DNA of 64,000 nucleotides from Bacillus sonorensis NBRC 101234 = KCTC 13918 (GTDB lineage: Bacteria; Bacillota; Bacilli; Bacillales; Bacillaceae): the NCBI RefSeq assembly GCF_001592005.1, contig NZ_BCVZ01000001.1:248001-312000 (forward strand), written 5' to 3'. Position numbers and translations under genes: made by a program. Below the pieces are notes generated by a model. The model made no database searches and was not told the origin of the DNA. It was given only the letters and a program-made list of their open reading frames with translations. Positions 56,879 through 64,000 of this stretch are shown piece after piece. Position 1 is the stretch's first letter. Every line of letters starts with the position of its first letter.

Positions 56879-56888
56879 CACATATGTG
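56879..56888 (-). promoter_or_regulatory. CACATATGTG dyad near the IclR start
   Basis: Perfect 10-bp palindrome 16 bases before the IclR start codon and downstream of the promoter. A possible autoregulatory operator. Confidence 0.35.
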
Positions 56889-56920
56889 ATTCAAAATCAG
56901 AATTATGATTAATCGGACGT

Positions 56921-56949
56921 ATTCTAAACAGAAAGAAACGGCACGTCAA
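56921..56949 (-). promoter_or_regulatory. Promoter of the galactonate operon
   Basis: Minus strand TTGACG (56949-56944), a 17-base spacer and TAGAAT (56926-56921), about 60 bases before the IclR gene. The only strong promoter seen for the five-gene run. Confidence 0.8.
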
Positions 56950-57102
56950 CCGCTTTTTTTATAAAAAAATAATTTTTATAGACATCTATTCCCTTATAAA
57001 ATCGACAGCCGAGGTCTAACGTCTCATTTATTTTTGAGACGCAGGATTTGCCTTTCTTGATGCGAATCTTTCCATACAAAGATCAATCAAGGAGGTTATG
57101 AC

Positions 57103-58440
57103 ATGAAGAAAAAATTAATGGTTCTGGGGATGTCCGCAGCCATTGTAATGGGCGGTGTTTTCCTGCCTTCGTCCGACGGCATGGCAAATGCGGTGCAAGC
57201 AGCATCAGAAGGAATACATTCTCAAAGCGAAGGGAAAATCGCCAAGAAATTCAATGAGAACCGCGCTTATCAAACGATTTACCACTTAAGCGAAACGATC
57301 GGCCCGCGCGTCACAGGCACCCAAGCGGAAAAAAAGAGCGCAGCATTTATCGCCTCTCAAATGAAAAAATCGAATCTGAAAGTCAGTACCCAGACATTCA
57401 GCATCCCCGACAGATTGGAAGGAACGCTTACAGTCCGGGGAAACGAATTGCCGGCACGGCCTGCATCAGGCTCTGCCCCTACATCTGACAAAGGGTTGAC
57501 CGCTCCGCTCTACGACGCGGGACTCGGGCTCCCAGGCGATTTCACAGAAGAAGCAAAAGGGAAAATCGCCGTCATTTTAAGAGGGGACCTGTCATTTTAT
57601 GAAAAAGCGAAAAACGCTGAAAATGCCGGTGCGGCTGGCGTCATCATTTATAACAATGTAGACAGCCTTGTCCCTCTCACACCAAATCTCAGCGGAAATA
57701 CAACCGGGATTCCGGTCGTCGGCGTTAAAAAAGAAGACGGAGAAAACCTTCTCACAGAACAAGAAGCAACGCTCAAGCTAAAGTCCTTCCCGAATCAAAC
57801 CTCTCAAAACGTCATTGGCGTCCGCAAAGCAAAAGGAGTCAAACATCCGGATATCGTGTATGTGACATCGCATTATGACAGCGTCCCCGAAGCGCCGGGT
57901 GCCAATGACAATGCATCGGGAACGTCTGTCGTGCTGGAACTGGCGAGAATTACAAAAAACATCCCCGCTGACAAAGAAATTCGCTTTATTACGTTCGGCG
58001 CTGAAGAAATCGGGCTTGTCGGCTCGCGATATTATGTCAGCAAGCTGTCTAACCGTGAAATCGAACGCAGCACGGCAAATTTCAACCTGGACATGGTCGG
58101 AACAAGCTGGGAAAACGCGTCACAGCTTTATATCAATACACCTGACGGTTCTGAGAATCTGATCTGGCAATTAAGCAAAAACGCCGCAACAAGCATTGGA
58201 AAAAATGTTTTGTCATTAAGAAAAGGCGGCTCATCCGACCACGTACCTTTCTATGAAGCGGGAATCGATTCAGCCAATTTTATCTGGATGGAACCGGGGA
58301 CCGAATCCTTAGAGCCATGGTATCACACCCCTTTCGACACGATTGAGCATATCAGCAAAGACCGGTTGAAAACGGCCGGGCAAATCGCCGGGACAGCGGT
58401 ATACGATTTAGTCGAAAAGGAAGAACGCCGGGAGCAATAA
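57103..58440 (+). CDS. ywaD: Secreted double-zinc aminopeptidase YwaD (M28, PA domain)
   Basis: 445 residues: signal peptide (1-34, cleavage near VQAA), a protease-associated domain (about 115-215) and an M28 catalytic domain. Zinc ligands visible: SHYDSVPEAPGANDNASG (His and Asp), GAEEIGLVGSRYYV (two Glu), NLDMVGT and a final His in WYHTPFDT. It releases N-terminal residues from extracellular peptides. ATG 57103 follows AAGGAGG. Terminator follows. Confidence 0.95.
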   Translation: MKKKLMVLGMSAAIVMGGVFLPSSDGMANAVQAASEGIHSQSEGKIAKKFNENRAYQTIYHLSETIGPRVTGTQAEKKSAAFIASQMKKSNLKVSTQTFSIPDRLEGTLTVRGNELPARPASGSAPTSDKGLTAPLYDAGLGLPGDFTEEAKGKIAVILRGDLSFYEKAKNAENAGAAGVIIYNNVDSLVPLTPNLSGNTTGIPVVGVKKEDGENLLTEQEATLKLKSFPNQTSQNVIGVRKAKGVKHPDIVYVTSHYDSVPEAPGANDNASGTSVVLELARITKNIPADKEIRFITFGAEEIGLVGSRYYVSKLSNREIERSTANFNLDMVGTSWENASQLYINTPDGSENLIWQLSKNAATSIGKNVLSLRKGGSSDHVPFYEAGIDSANFIWMEPGTESLEPWYHTPFDTIEHISKDRLKTAGQIAGTAVYDLVEKEERREQ

Positions 58441-58448
58441 TTTGCGTC

Positions 58449-58481
58449 AAAAAAACAGAGCCTCATCAGCTCTGTTTTTTT
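58449..58481. terminator. Bidirectional terminator between ywaD and the M29-like gene
   Basis: AACAGAGC / GCTCTGTT stem with A and T runs of seven on both sides. The stop codon of the minus-strand gene lies in the loop. Confidence 0.9.
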
Positions 58482-59419
58482 AATGTCCCATTTTCCATAA
58501 ACAGCTCGTCATCAATATAAACCGTCGGCTTTGTTACCACTCCGTCAATATGTACACCCGCTGCAATCGTGCCGCCGAACGTGTTGTTGCTTCCGAATGC
58601 GGTGTGTATGGTGCCGAGAACTTTTTCGTCTTCGAGAACGACACCGGTTATTCTTGCGCGGTCATTTGTCCCGATGCCGAACTCGCCGAGGCACCGGCCG
58701 TCGCCGCTCCCAAGAATGCTCAGCAGCTTTTCGGCGGCATCGCCCTCAGCATCCGTGATCCGTCCGTTTTCAATCGTTAACACGAGCGGTGAGATTAATG
58801 TTCCGACGCCGGCCAGTGACCCGTCTATTTCGATTTGGCCGTTTGCTGTACCTTCAAGCGGCGCGATATACGCTTCACCCGAAGGCAGGTTGCCGGATTC
58901 CCCGGGATTCAAATACATACCGGTGCTTGGAATCCCTTTCCTCCCGTCGATTGAAAACGTAAGAATATAGCCCGCCTTTTCTATACGGACAGACCGTCCG
59001 TTTGAAAGCACCTCACAAACGTTTTCCGTTCTTTCCTTTACTTTTTCGTAATCGGCGGAAATCGCGCCGTTTAAAAACATATCTTCCGTAATCCCCGGCA
59101 TCGTCGCAATCCTCGTTCCCGCTTTCGCAGCTTCTTTCCGGGCGTTTGTATGGGTTAGCGAATGCTCGGTAATGCAAACGGCCGCATCTGCATGCTTCAT
59201 TGCCGAAGCAATTGACGGCGGCGGCTCTTCGCCTGGTTTTCCCCTTGTCTTCATGACCGCAAGCATCGTTTCCGCCCCAAGCGCTTGTCCCGCCTGATAC
59301 AAAGATTCTGCCAGTCCTTTTTTATTGTCGTCACAGACAATCAGAAAAGACTCCCCTTTTTTCAGCCCGAGACAGATCGACAATACCTTTTGGCCGATTT
59401 GAATCAGCTCCTGGTTCAT
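58466..59419 (-). CDS. M29-like aminopeptidase-family protein
   Basis: About 317 residues, related to the thermophilic aminopeptidase M29/NicX-type fold: SIDGRKGIPSTGMYLNPG near 155, EAYIAPLEGTANGQIEIDGS near 183, and C-terminal EFGIGTN and HTAFGSNNTFGG blocks with putative metal ligands Glu and His. The first 120 residues resemble the family's N-terminal domain. Annotated relatives are called leucyl aminopeptidases, but the reaction is unproven. Start ATG 59419, nine bases after AAAGG. Not part of the standard B. subtilis ywaD-ywaC pair (from memory). Confidence 0.75.
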   Translation of the reverse strand: MNQELIQIGQKVLSICLGLKKGESFLIVCDDNKKGLAESLYQAGQALGAETMLAVMKTRGKPGEEPPPSIASAMKHADAAVCITEHSLTHTNARKEAAKAGTRIATMPGITEDMFLNGAISADYEKVKERTENVCEVLSNGRSVRIEKAGYILTFSIDGRKGIPSTGMYLNPGESGNLPSGEAYIAPLEGTANGQIEIDGSLAGVGTLISPLVLTIENGRITDAEGDAAEKLLSILGSGDGRCLGEFGIGTNDRARITGVVLEDEKVLGTIHTAFGSNNTFGGTIAAGVHIDGVVTKPTVYIDDELFMENGTLKKQS

Positions 59420-59779
59420 GTTCATCATCCTTTTTAGGTCATTTCTGAAACGTGTTTTGTCCTATCAGAGCGCAATCGAGAAAAACACAGGCAGGTCGGC
59501 TTTTTTCACAGTACGCTCCCTTTCTCCTTCAGTATACCTCATCAGGCGGGCAAGAACCGAGAACTCCGCCAAAACAAAAAAATACTCAGCTGGCCGAACG
59601 ACATGTGGTTGATTAAGATCTCTATTTAGACAAGAAGGAGATAGGGTCTTTCGTCGACTTATTATTTAAGTATTTTCGCGTATGTTCCGCTGATACACGG
59701 GACTCTTGGCCTCATTTTGTAAAGTAACCTTGACGTAAAGTTAATTTTACGTTACGGTAGAATTACACGGGGGGGTTTT
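59420..59779. other. Interval before the XRE operon
   Basis: About 360 bases without a supported gene. The right end holds the operator/promoter of the XRE gene. Sequence becomes clearly more AT-rich from about 59630 onward. Confidence 0.5.
59730..59763 (+). promoter_or_regulatory. Operator and promoter of the XRE gene
   Basis: TTGACG (-35) at 59730, followed by the dyad ACGTAAA-N6-TTTACGT (59733-59752) that overlaps it. TAGAAT at 59758 is a possible -10 although the spacer is long (22 bases). The dyad fits autorepression by the XRE protein. Confidence 0.5.
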
Positions 59780-59983
59780 ATGAAAAATCGACTTGTTGAA
59801 TTTAGAAAAAAATACAATTATTCTCAAGAGACTTTAGCGGTGAAACTTAATGTGTCAAGACAAACCATTATTTCAATTGAAAAGGGAAAATACAACCCCT
59901 CTCTTCGGTTAGCAATGTTGATGGCAAAGCTTTTTGAAACTACAGTAGAAGAATTATTTATTCTAGACAGCGAAGATGTTTAA
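59780..59983 (+). CDS. XRE-family transcriptional regulator
   Basis: 67-residue single-domain HTH protein. RKKYNYSQETLAVKLNVSRQ then TIISIEKGKYNPS (about 9-41) is the helix-turn-helix. Similar to small phage-like regulators (YozG/YvaO type) often paired with a DUF membrane protein. Starts at ATG 59780 after a GGGGGG stretch. Followed at 11 bases by the membrane gene. AT-rich accessory segment. Confidence 0.85.
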   Translation: MKNRLVEFRKKYNYSQETLAVKLNVSRQTIISIEKGKYNPSLRLAMLMAKLFETTVEELFILDSEDV

Positions 59984-59994
59984 GGAGGTAAATC

Positions 59995-60366
59995 ATGAAT
60001 TCACGATTAGGTAATTTCACAATCAGTTTTTTGATGTTGATTTTAAGTCTATATATTTTTTTTAGCCTATGGGTTAATGGAAAATCTGAATTTGAAATGG
60101 CTTTTCTGCCTTTTTCTTTATTTATCATGTTTTTCAGACTAGGTTATTTATATCCTCAATTTAAGAAAAATGATGAGCGCTATAAATTAATCCAACAAAA
60201 AGCCATGTTTTATAATTATTTTATTTCGATGGGATATCTCTTTATTTTTTTTATCTTAGGAAATAACATTATAAACTTGAGTGCGCAGACAGTTATTGTA
60301 ATCCTTGGTGCTCTTATTATTGCAACAGTCAACATTTTATTTATGATCTTCTCAAAAATTTATTAG
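59995..60366 (+). CDS. Four-span membrane protein cotranscribed with the XRE regulator
   Basis: 123 residues with four hydrophobic spans (about 8-28, 34-52, 72-90 and 97-119) and a polar loop between the second and third (QFKKNDERYKLIQQ, the block typical of DUF2178-like XRE partners). Its function may be to sense or modulate the regulator. Starts at ATG 59995 after AAGGAGG. No recognised enzyme motif. Confidence 0.7.
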   Translation: MNSRLGNFTISFLMLILSLYIFFSLWVNGKSEFEMAFLPFSLFIMFFRLGYLYPQFKKNDERYKLIQQKAMFYNYFISMGYLFIFFILGNNIINLSAQTVIVILGALIIATVNILFMIFSKIY

Positions 60367-60379
60367 GAGATGATGTACT

Positions 60380-60463
60380 TTGTTTCCTTATCTTATACAA
60401 TTATTCGTTATCTTTATAGTCATGGTGATGATTACAGTTGTGACCAAAAAGCGTAAACATTGA
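60380..60463 (+). CDS. Possible 27-residue hydrophobic peptide
   Basis: TTG start with TAGGAGATGAT ribosome-like sequence upstream. One membrane span (FPYLIQLFVIFIVMVMITVV) and a basic tail TKKRKH. The size and shape resemble small type I toxin or regulatory membrane peptides, but nothing else supports that. It ends eight bases before the perfect palindrome at 60471. Confidence 0.4.
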   Translation: MFPYLIQLFVIFIVMVMITVVTKKRKH

Positions 60464-60470
60464 TTTTCAA

Positions 60471-60500
60471 AAAACGTATGGTTGATCAACCATACGTTTT
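60471..60500. terminator. 30-bp perfect palindrome, bidirectional terminator
   Basis: AAAACGTATGGTTGA / TCAACCATACGTTTT with no loop bases unpaired by symmetry. It ends the XRE operon on one strand and the broken gene on the other. Confidence 0.75.
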
Positions 60501-60507
60501 GAAAGTT

Positions 60508-61114
60508 TTATAGAGATTCAACACTGAAAACAAGTGCCCAAGTAATTGACACAAGAACACCTTTTTTCCCGTTATGTGCATCCACACGTGAAGCTAATAG
60601 CGTCCAATATCCTGTTGCCATCCCGGCTACTCCCGCTATTGGCGGCAATTCAGCGAATATACCTGTCGCCATTCCGGCACCTCCAGCTGCAGCATTTAAT
60701 TCACTTATATAACCGTTTGCTTATTTATGAGTGAATTTTCTGTCATAACCCACCAATGGTGAATCCACTTACCATAAGTAGCCATGATTTGAAATCCTGT
60801 TGGTTTTATATTGAGTTGAATATCTATAACCAATTGATTATTTTCTACGCCTTTATTTATGTACTCAAAATCCTCTAAAGCACTAAGATTATATTCCTTG
60901 TATAAATCTTCAGGGACATTTTTCAAAAATAACTTTCCATCAGCATCTACATGTACGTAAGGTTTAATAGTATTAATTAATTTTTCTTGTTCAGCATTTA
61001 GTATTGCCTGATCAGGATCTTTTACATTACCCTTTTCGCAGATTCTTGAGCAAAACTAGTTTTAGGAACCATAAATCCAACGATAAAAATTCCCACCAAA
61101 ATTATGATAGACAA
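60508..61114 (-). pseudogene. Degenerate secreted protein with glycine-rich C-terminus
   Basis: Three consecutive segments in different frames read as one protein. Segment 1 (TTG 61114 to stop at 61022) is a signal peptide: LSIIILVGIFIVGFMVPKTS then FAQESAKRV. Segment 2 (61021 to 60705) continues KDPDQAILNAEQEKL to NSLINKQTVI. Segment 3 (to 60508) reads NGYISELNAAAGGAGMATG, a hydrophobic Gly/Ala-rich stretch ending WALVFSVESL. Two single frameshifts, near 61030 and near 60710, break it. An exported glycine-rich tail resembles some bacteriocins, but that is speculative. Confidence 0.5.
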
Positions 61115-61412
61115 CTTTCTTTAATTATTTCCATAATATTGTTTCATTTATCATAGTTTTTTCAACCAATTTTGATTTTATTTTTTATTACAATTTTGTA
61201 ACTTTATTACTAATTTAACATAAGTATTTAATATCATTTTTTTGTTTTTTTCTTCGTTCGCCCTACTTTATCCTTACCTAAGTTTGGACAAACTGTTGTG
61301 CAATGACCATCGTTTTCCCGATCTCCAAATAAGTCCAATACTCATTTTTTGTTCGGTTTTGAATGAATCGTCATAACAAAAAATAGAGCCGCACCCCGCA
61401 GCTCTATTTTAA
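61115..61412. other. AT-rich interval between the broken gene and the MFS gene
   Basis: No supported gene. Contains the MFS terminator at 61380-61410. Confidence 0.6.
61380..61410 (-). terminator. Terminator of the MFS/isochorismatase pair
   Basis: AAAATAGAGC-GC / GC-GCTCTATTTT stem followed by T residues on the minus strand. Confidence 0.85.
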
Positions 61413-62777
61413 TCAATCCAGATCCTTCGCCAATTTGACAAACCGGAAACTAAAGATCAGGCTTCCGATGGCGACGATCACCATGATCATCCCCAAATCC
61501 CGGAAATGACCGGCGGTGATTTCTTGCCCGAACAGCAAGCCAAGAATGACCGAGGAAAGGATTGAGCCTAAATAACGGCACGTTTGAAAGAGGCCTGAAG
61601 ACGTGCCGATCATGTCGGAAGGGCTTGCCGTCAGCATGGCTGACTGCAGGGCTACATTGCCGAGGCCGTAGCTGATTCCCAGCAAAGAAAGAATCAAACC
61701 TTTCCAGATCATCGGCGCCTGCACGAAAAAGAGCGTCATGAGCACTGCTCCGGCAATCATTAAACAAGCCCCGGCCAATACAGGCTGTGTCTCCCCTGAG
61801 CGATCTATCCACTTTCCCGCAAGCGGAGACACGATGATGCTCATTCCGGACATAAACAGCATCAGCAATCCGCTTGTTTGAACAGAAAGTTGCATCTCAT
61901 CCTGAAAATAACTTGGAAGTCCGAAAAACAGACAGTAATTAAAAATGTTCAACATAATAAACTGGACATACACCGATGACAGCGCCCGATGGGATACAAA
62001 CAGCCGCATATCAATAAACGGGTGATCCGTGCGCAGCTCCCACCATACAAAGATGAAAAGCAGAACAAATCCGCAAATCCCTTCGGCATAATGGGGGTCT
62101 GTGCTTAAAGAAAGCAAGAAAGACAATAAAAGGACGATTCCGCCGGCGAATAAAAGGATTCCCGTCAAGTCGAGCTGCCTGATGACGGCCTTGGCATTTA
62201 AGCCGGGCTTTTTCTCATCCTTTGGAAACATGTACATCCCAAGCAAAAAGCTGAACAGGATAAACGGAAAATTGACCGTAAAAATGGCCTGCCATCCGCC
62301 CCAAACGATTAAAAAGCCCCCCACGGTCGGACCCAGTGCCGTCATGGCAGAAGCAAAAATGGAAAGGACGGCCAAGGCGGAGGCTTGGCGATCATGGATA
62401 TGGCTCCTGATCAGCCCCACTCCGGACGGATAAATCGCGCTGCTCCCGATCGCTTGGAATAAACGCATGACCAATAAAACCATAAACGCGGGGGCTAAAG
62501 GAGCGCCGAGCGCCGAAACGGCAACAAGGATCAAACCGAACAAAAACAGCTTTTTCCGTCCGATTATATCTCCAAGCTTGCCTGTAACAGGCTGGGCGAC
62601 CGCACTGGCCAAATAAAAAGATGAAATCAACCAGGATACCGTTGAAAACGACAATTCAAATTCTTTTTGTATGCTGTGAAGAGCCAATGAGATCATCGAG
62701 GAATTCAGCGGGTTCAGCATGGTTCCAGATGCGACGGTCGTCAAAAACAGCGCCCTGCTCTTTTTAGAGATTTTCAT
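61413..62777 (-). CDS. MFS drug:H+ antiporter-like transporter
   Basis: Major facilitator of the DHA2-like group, 454 residues with about 14 spans. Contains LNPLNSSMISLALHSIQKEF near 22-41 and GKLGDIIGRKKLFLFG near 66-81 (motif A). The pair with an isochorismatase, the start overlapping its stop by four bases, recalls B. subtilis ywoC-ywoD from memory, but orthology is not confirmed. Substrate unknown. Confidence 0.82.
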   Translation of the reverse strand: MKISKKSRALFLTTVASGTMLNPLNSSMISLALHSIQKEFELSFSTVSWLISSFYLASAVAQPVTGKLGDIIGRKKLFLFGLILVAVSALGAPLAPAFMVLLVMRLFQAIGSSAIYPSGVGLIRSHIHDRQASALAVLSIFASAMTALGPTVGGFLIVWGGWQAIFTVNFPFILFSFLLGMYMFPKDEKKPGLNAKAVIRQLDLTGILLFAGGIVLLLSFLLSLSTDPHYAEGICGFVLLFIFVWWELRTDHPFIDMRLFVSHRALSSVYVQFIMLNIFNYCLFFGLPSYFQDEMQLSVQTSGLLMLFMSGMSIIVSPLAGKWIDRSGETQPVLAGACLMIAGAVLMTLFFVQAPMIWKGLILSLLGISYGLGNVALQSAMLTASPSDMIGTSSGLFQTCRYLGSILSSVILGLLFGQEITAGHFRDLGMIMVIVAIGSLIFSFRFVKLAKDLD

Positions 62778-63337
62778 GAGAACTGTGATAAAAACTCTTC
62801 CGCCGTCCGAAGCCTGCCGATTCTGGGAAAAATAAAGCGGATTGAGGCTTCGTGTTCTTCCTCGCTGAATGTTGTCACCGCATCTGTAATAAAGACCTGC
62901 TGATATTCAAGCTGGTACGCCTCCCGGGCCGTGCTTTCAACGCCGATATTCGTGGCGATTCCGCACAGCACAATCGTGTCAATCCCCCGGCGCCGAAGCT
63001 GAAGATCCAAATCCGTTCCGAAAAAAGCGCCCCATTGACGCTTGGTTACAATGTAATCGCCTTCTCCGACGCCGAGCCGAGGTACAAACTCCGCCCAATC
63101 GGACGGGCGTTCGGCTGAAGTTTGCGCAGGCTCGTCCGTTTCCGGCATAAGTGCATCTTTCCCATCATGAAACGCGACATTTACAAAGCAGATAAACCCC
63201 TGTTTTTGCCGGAACACGTCGATTAATTTAACCGCTTTCTTTACAACGGCATCTCCCCCGGGGATTTTGACAATCCCTTTTTGCAAGTCGACTAAGACAA
63301 GAGCCGTTTTATTGAAATCAATATGCAGTCCGTTCAT
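62774..63337 (-). CDS. Isochorismatase-family cysteine hydrolase
   Basis: 187 residues. Catalytic triad visible: Asp16 (LVLVDLQKG), Lys near 105 (VTKRQWGAFFGT) and Cys near 135 (VLCGIATNIGVEST). These enzymes hydrolyse amides or isochorismate; the substrate is not fixed by the sequence (nicotinamidase-like or YwoC-like). ATG 63337 follows AGGAGG. Overlaps the transporter gene by four bases. Confidence 0.88.
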   Translation of the reverse strand: MNGLHIDFNKTALVLVDLQKGIVKIPGGDAVVKKAVKLIDVFRQKQGFICFVNVAFHDGKDALMPETDEPAQTSAERPSDWAEFVPRLGVGEGDYIVTKRQWGAFFGTDLDLQLRRRGIDTIVLCGIATNIGVESTAREAYQLEYQQVFITDAVTTFSEEEHEASIRFIFPRIGRLRTAEEFLSQFS

Positions 63338-63869
63338 ATCAAGACCTCCTCATTGTGATTATCTTTTTCTCGATTCGCTTATTCGATTCATGATCGTTTC
63401 GCAAAAAGTACGCATCCCTGCCGGATGAATCAGCGGGAGCTCTTAAAACATATGTATAGCGCTTATGAAATATTTTACATGAATATATTCTCCGGCGGCC
63501 ATCATATATCATTTCTTGAGGTTTGGCGTCACAACAGGTGAACAGGTAAGAAAAACAGCGAAAATGAAACAGCCCCGCCGTCATTTCTTTCAAAGTAGGA
63601 TTGGACATGCCACACAAAAGGAGAGGAAATGCTTGAAGGTTTCGGATCGGTGACAGGGCAAAACAAAAAGGGAAATCAGCGGCTTATCAAGCTGGAATAT
63701 ATGGTGGGCGGCTTGTTGCGGAGAAAGTGTAACAAGACAGGGAATCGGAGGAAAGCCAACGTCGTATGACATGGTCAACCCCACACGCCATACCGGCAAT
63801 TCCATTCATGATCTTCAAACAGAAAGAACGAACCGCCAAAAGCAAAGCCGGGAAAATCTTGGCCCGGCT
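63338..63869. other. Interval between the isochorismatase gene and ywaC
   Basis: About 530 bases with no confident gene. It contains the possible 46-codon frame at 63629 and the ywaC terminator. Other open frames on both strands lack ribosome sites. Confidence 0.5.
63629..63769 (+). CDS. Possible 46-codon basic peptide
   Basis: Starts at ATG 63629 after a strong AAAGGAGAGG. The product MLEGFGSVTGQNKKGNQRLI... is basic and has a short hydrophobic middle (YMVGGLL). No relatives recognised. The ribosome site is the only good evidence, so confidence is low. Confidence 0.3.
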   Translation: MLEGFGSVTGQNKKGNQRLIKLEYMVGGLLRRKCNKTGNRRKANVV

Positions 63870-63871
63870 TT
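63844..63871 (-). terminator. Terminator of ywaC
   Basis: AAAGCCGGG / CCCGGCTTT stem just past the ywaC stop codon on the minus strand. Confidence 0.7.
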
Positions 63872-64000
63872 ATGATTGATCAATCTTTGATCTGATATGA
63901 AGCATCTTTTCATCGAGATAATTTGCGATATCGGCGGCTTCTTTCAGCTCGTCGGTCAGCCGGTCAGGCACTTCATTATTTAATTTATAGTAGATTTTAT
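63870..64000 (-). CDS. ywaC: Small alarmone synthetase YwaC/RelP, C-terminal part (runs off the window)
   Basis: The last 43 residues of a RelA/SpoT-domain protein run into the window edge: KIYYKLNNEVPDRLTDELKE, then AADIANYLDEKMLHIR. The HKIYYK/VPDRL end is typical of small (p)ppGpp synthetases. Position next to ywaD supports YwaC over YjbM. In B. subtilis YwaC is induced by cell wall stress. The catalytic part lies outside the window. Confidence 0.7.
   Translation of the reverse strand, partial: KIYYKLNNEVPDRLTDELKEAADIANYLDEKMLHIRSKIDQS

Noticed and set aside
63339-63805. Two overlapping minus-strand frames downstream of the isochorismatase promoter region
   Set aside because: Cys-rich, low-complexity translations without ribosome sites; typical of non-coding sequence.

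Overview
The window looks like a chromosome segment of the Bacillus licheniformis / B. paralicheniformis group. Moderate GC, dense gene packing, strong AGGAGG-type ribosome sites, many TTG/GTG starts and protein sequences very close to B. subtilis Ywd/Ywc/Ywb/Ywa proteins support this. Gene order follows the B. subtilis ywdK-to-ywaC segment (from memory), with substitutions and insertions.

Layout. 0-4 kb: ywdK, ywdJ, ywdI, ung, ywdF on the minus strand, then pdxK (+). 5-9.4 kb: sucrose operon sacT / sacP-sacA-ywdA, with a complete RAT antiterminator, leader terminator, sigma-A promoter and cre. 9.4-16.4 kb: a YwcI-like gene, secreted protease vpr, a small membrane gene, ywcH, an unlisted 47-codon gene, nfrA and an M20 amidohydrolase. 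16.4-21.7 kb: two tandem RodA-type flippase/polymerase genes, a YjiH family gene, ywcE and a GNAT gene. 22-27.5 kb: qoxABCD quinol oxidase and galE. 28-31.6 kb: slrA (49 aa, biofilm switch), a flavin reductase and the ywcBA solute symporter pair. 31.6-38.3 kb: xylose genes xylA-xylB with divergent xylR, then ywbI-thiM-thiE. 38.4-46 kb: an orphan ywqH-ywqI type pair inserted beside ywbHG, a sodium/solute symporter, ywbD, ywbC, a 2-hydroxyacid dehydrogenase and sigma-B controlled gspA. 46-51 kb: the ydfH-ydfI two-component system and its RND/MMPL target ydfJ, plus a divergent two-gene small-protein unit. 51-57 kb: ywaF and a D-galactonate catabolic operon (IclR regulator, kdgK, dgoA, dgoD, MFS permease). 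57-64 kb: ywaD, an M29-like gene, an accessory patch (XRE repressor, membrane protein, 27-aa peptide, broken secreted-protein gene), a drug-type MFS plus isochorismatase pair and the C-terminus of YwaC.

Most of the window is ordinary core metabolism and envelope biology. The observation I rate highest is at 46.1-46.7 kb. Two copies of the 12-mer recognised by YdfI (GCCCRAAYGTAC in B. subtilis ydfJ, from memory) sit upstream of ydfJ. One perfect and one degraded copy lie in reverse orientation on the other side of ydfHI. There they face a candidate promoter, two tightly coupled short reading frames (55 and 56 codons) and a terminator, which suggests a second, small-protein arm of the YdfHI regulon.

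Other points worth a second look are a perfect 16-bp hairpin at the predicted 5' end of slrA mRNA with no neighbouring ywcC repressor, an orphan promoter and possible antisense RNA behind ung, the tandem rodA paralogues, the LXG-chaperone-like pair with no toxin, and the frameshifted secreted glycine-rich protein next to the XRE operon.
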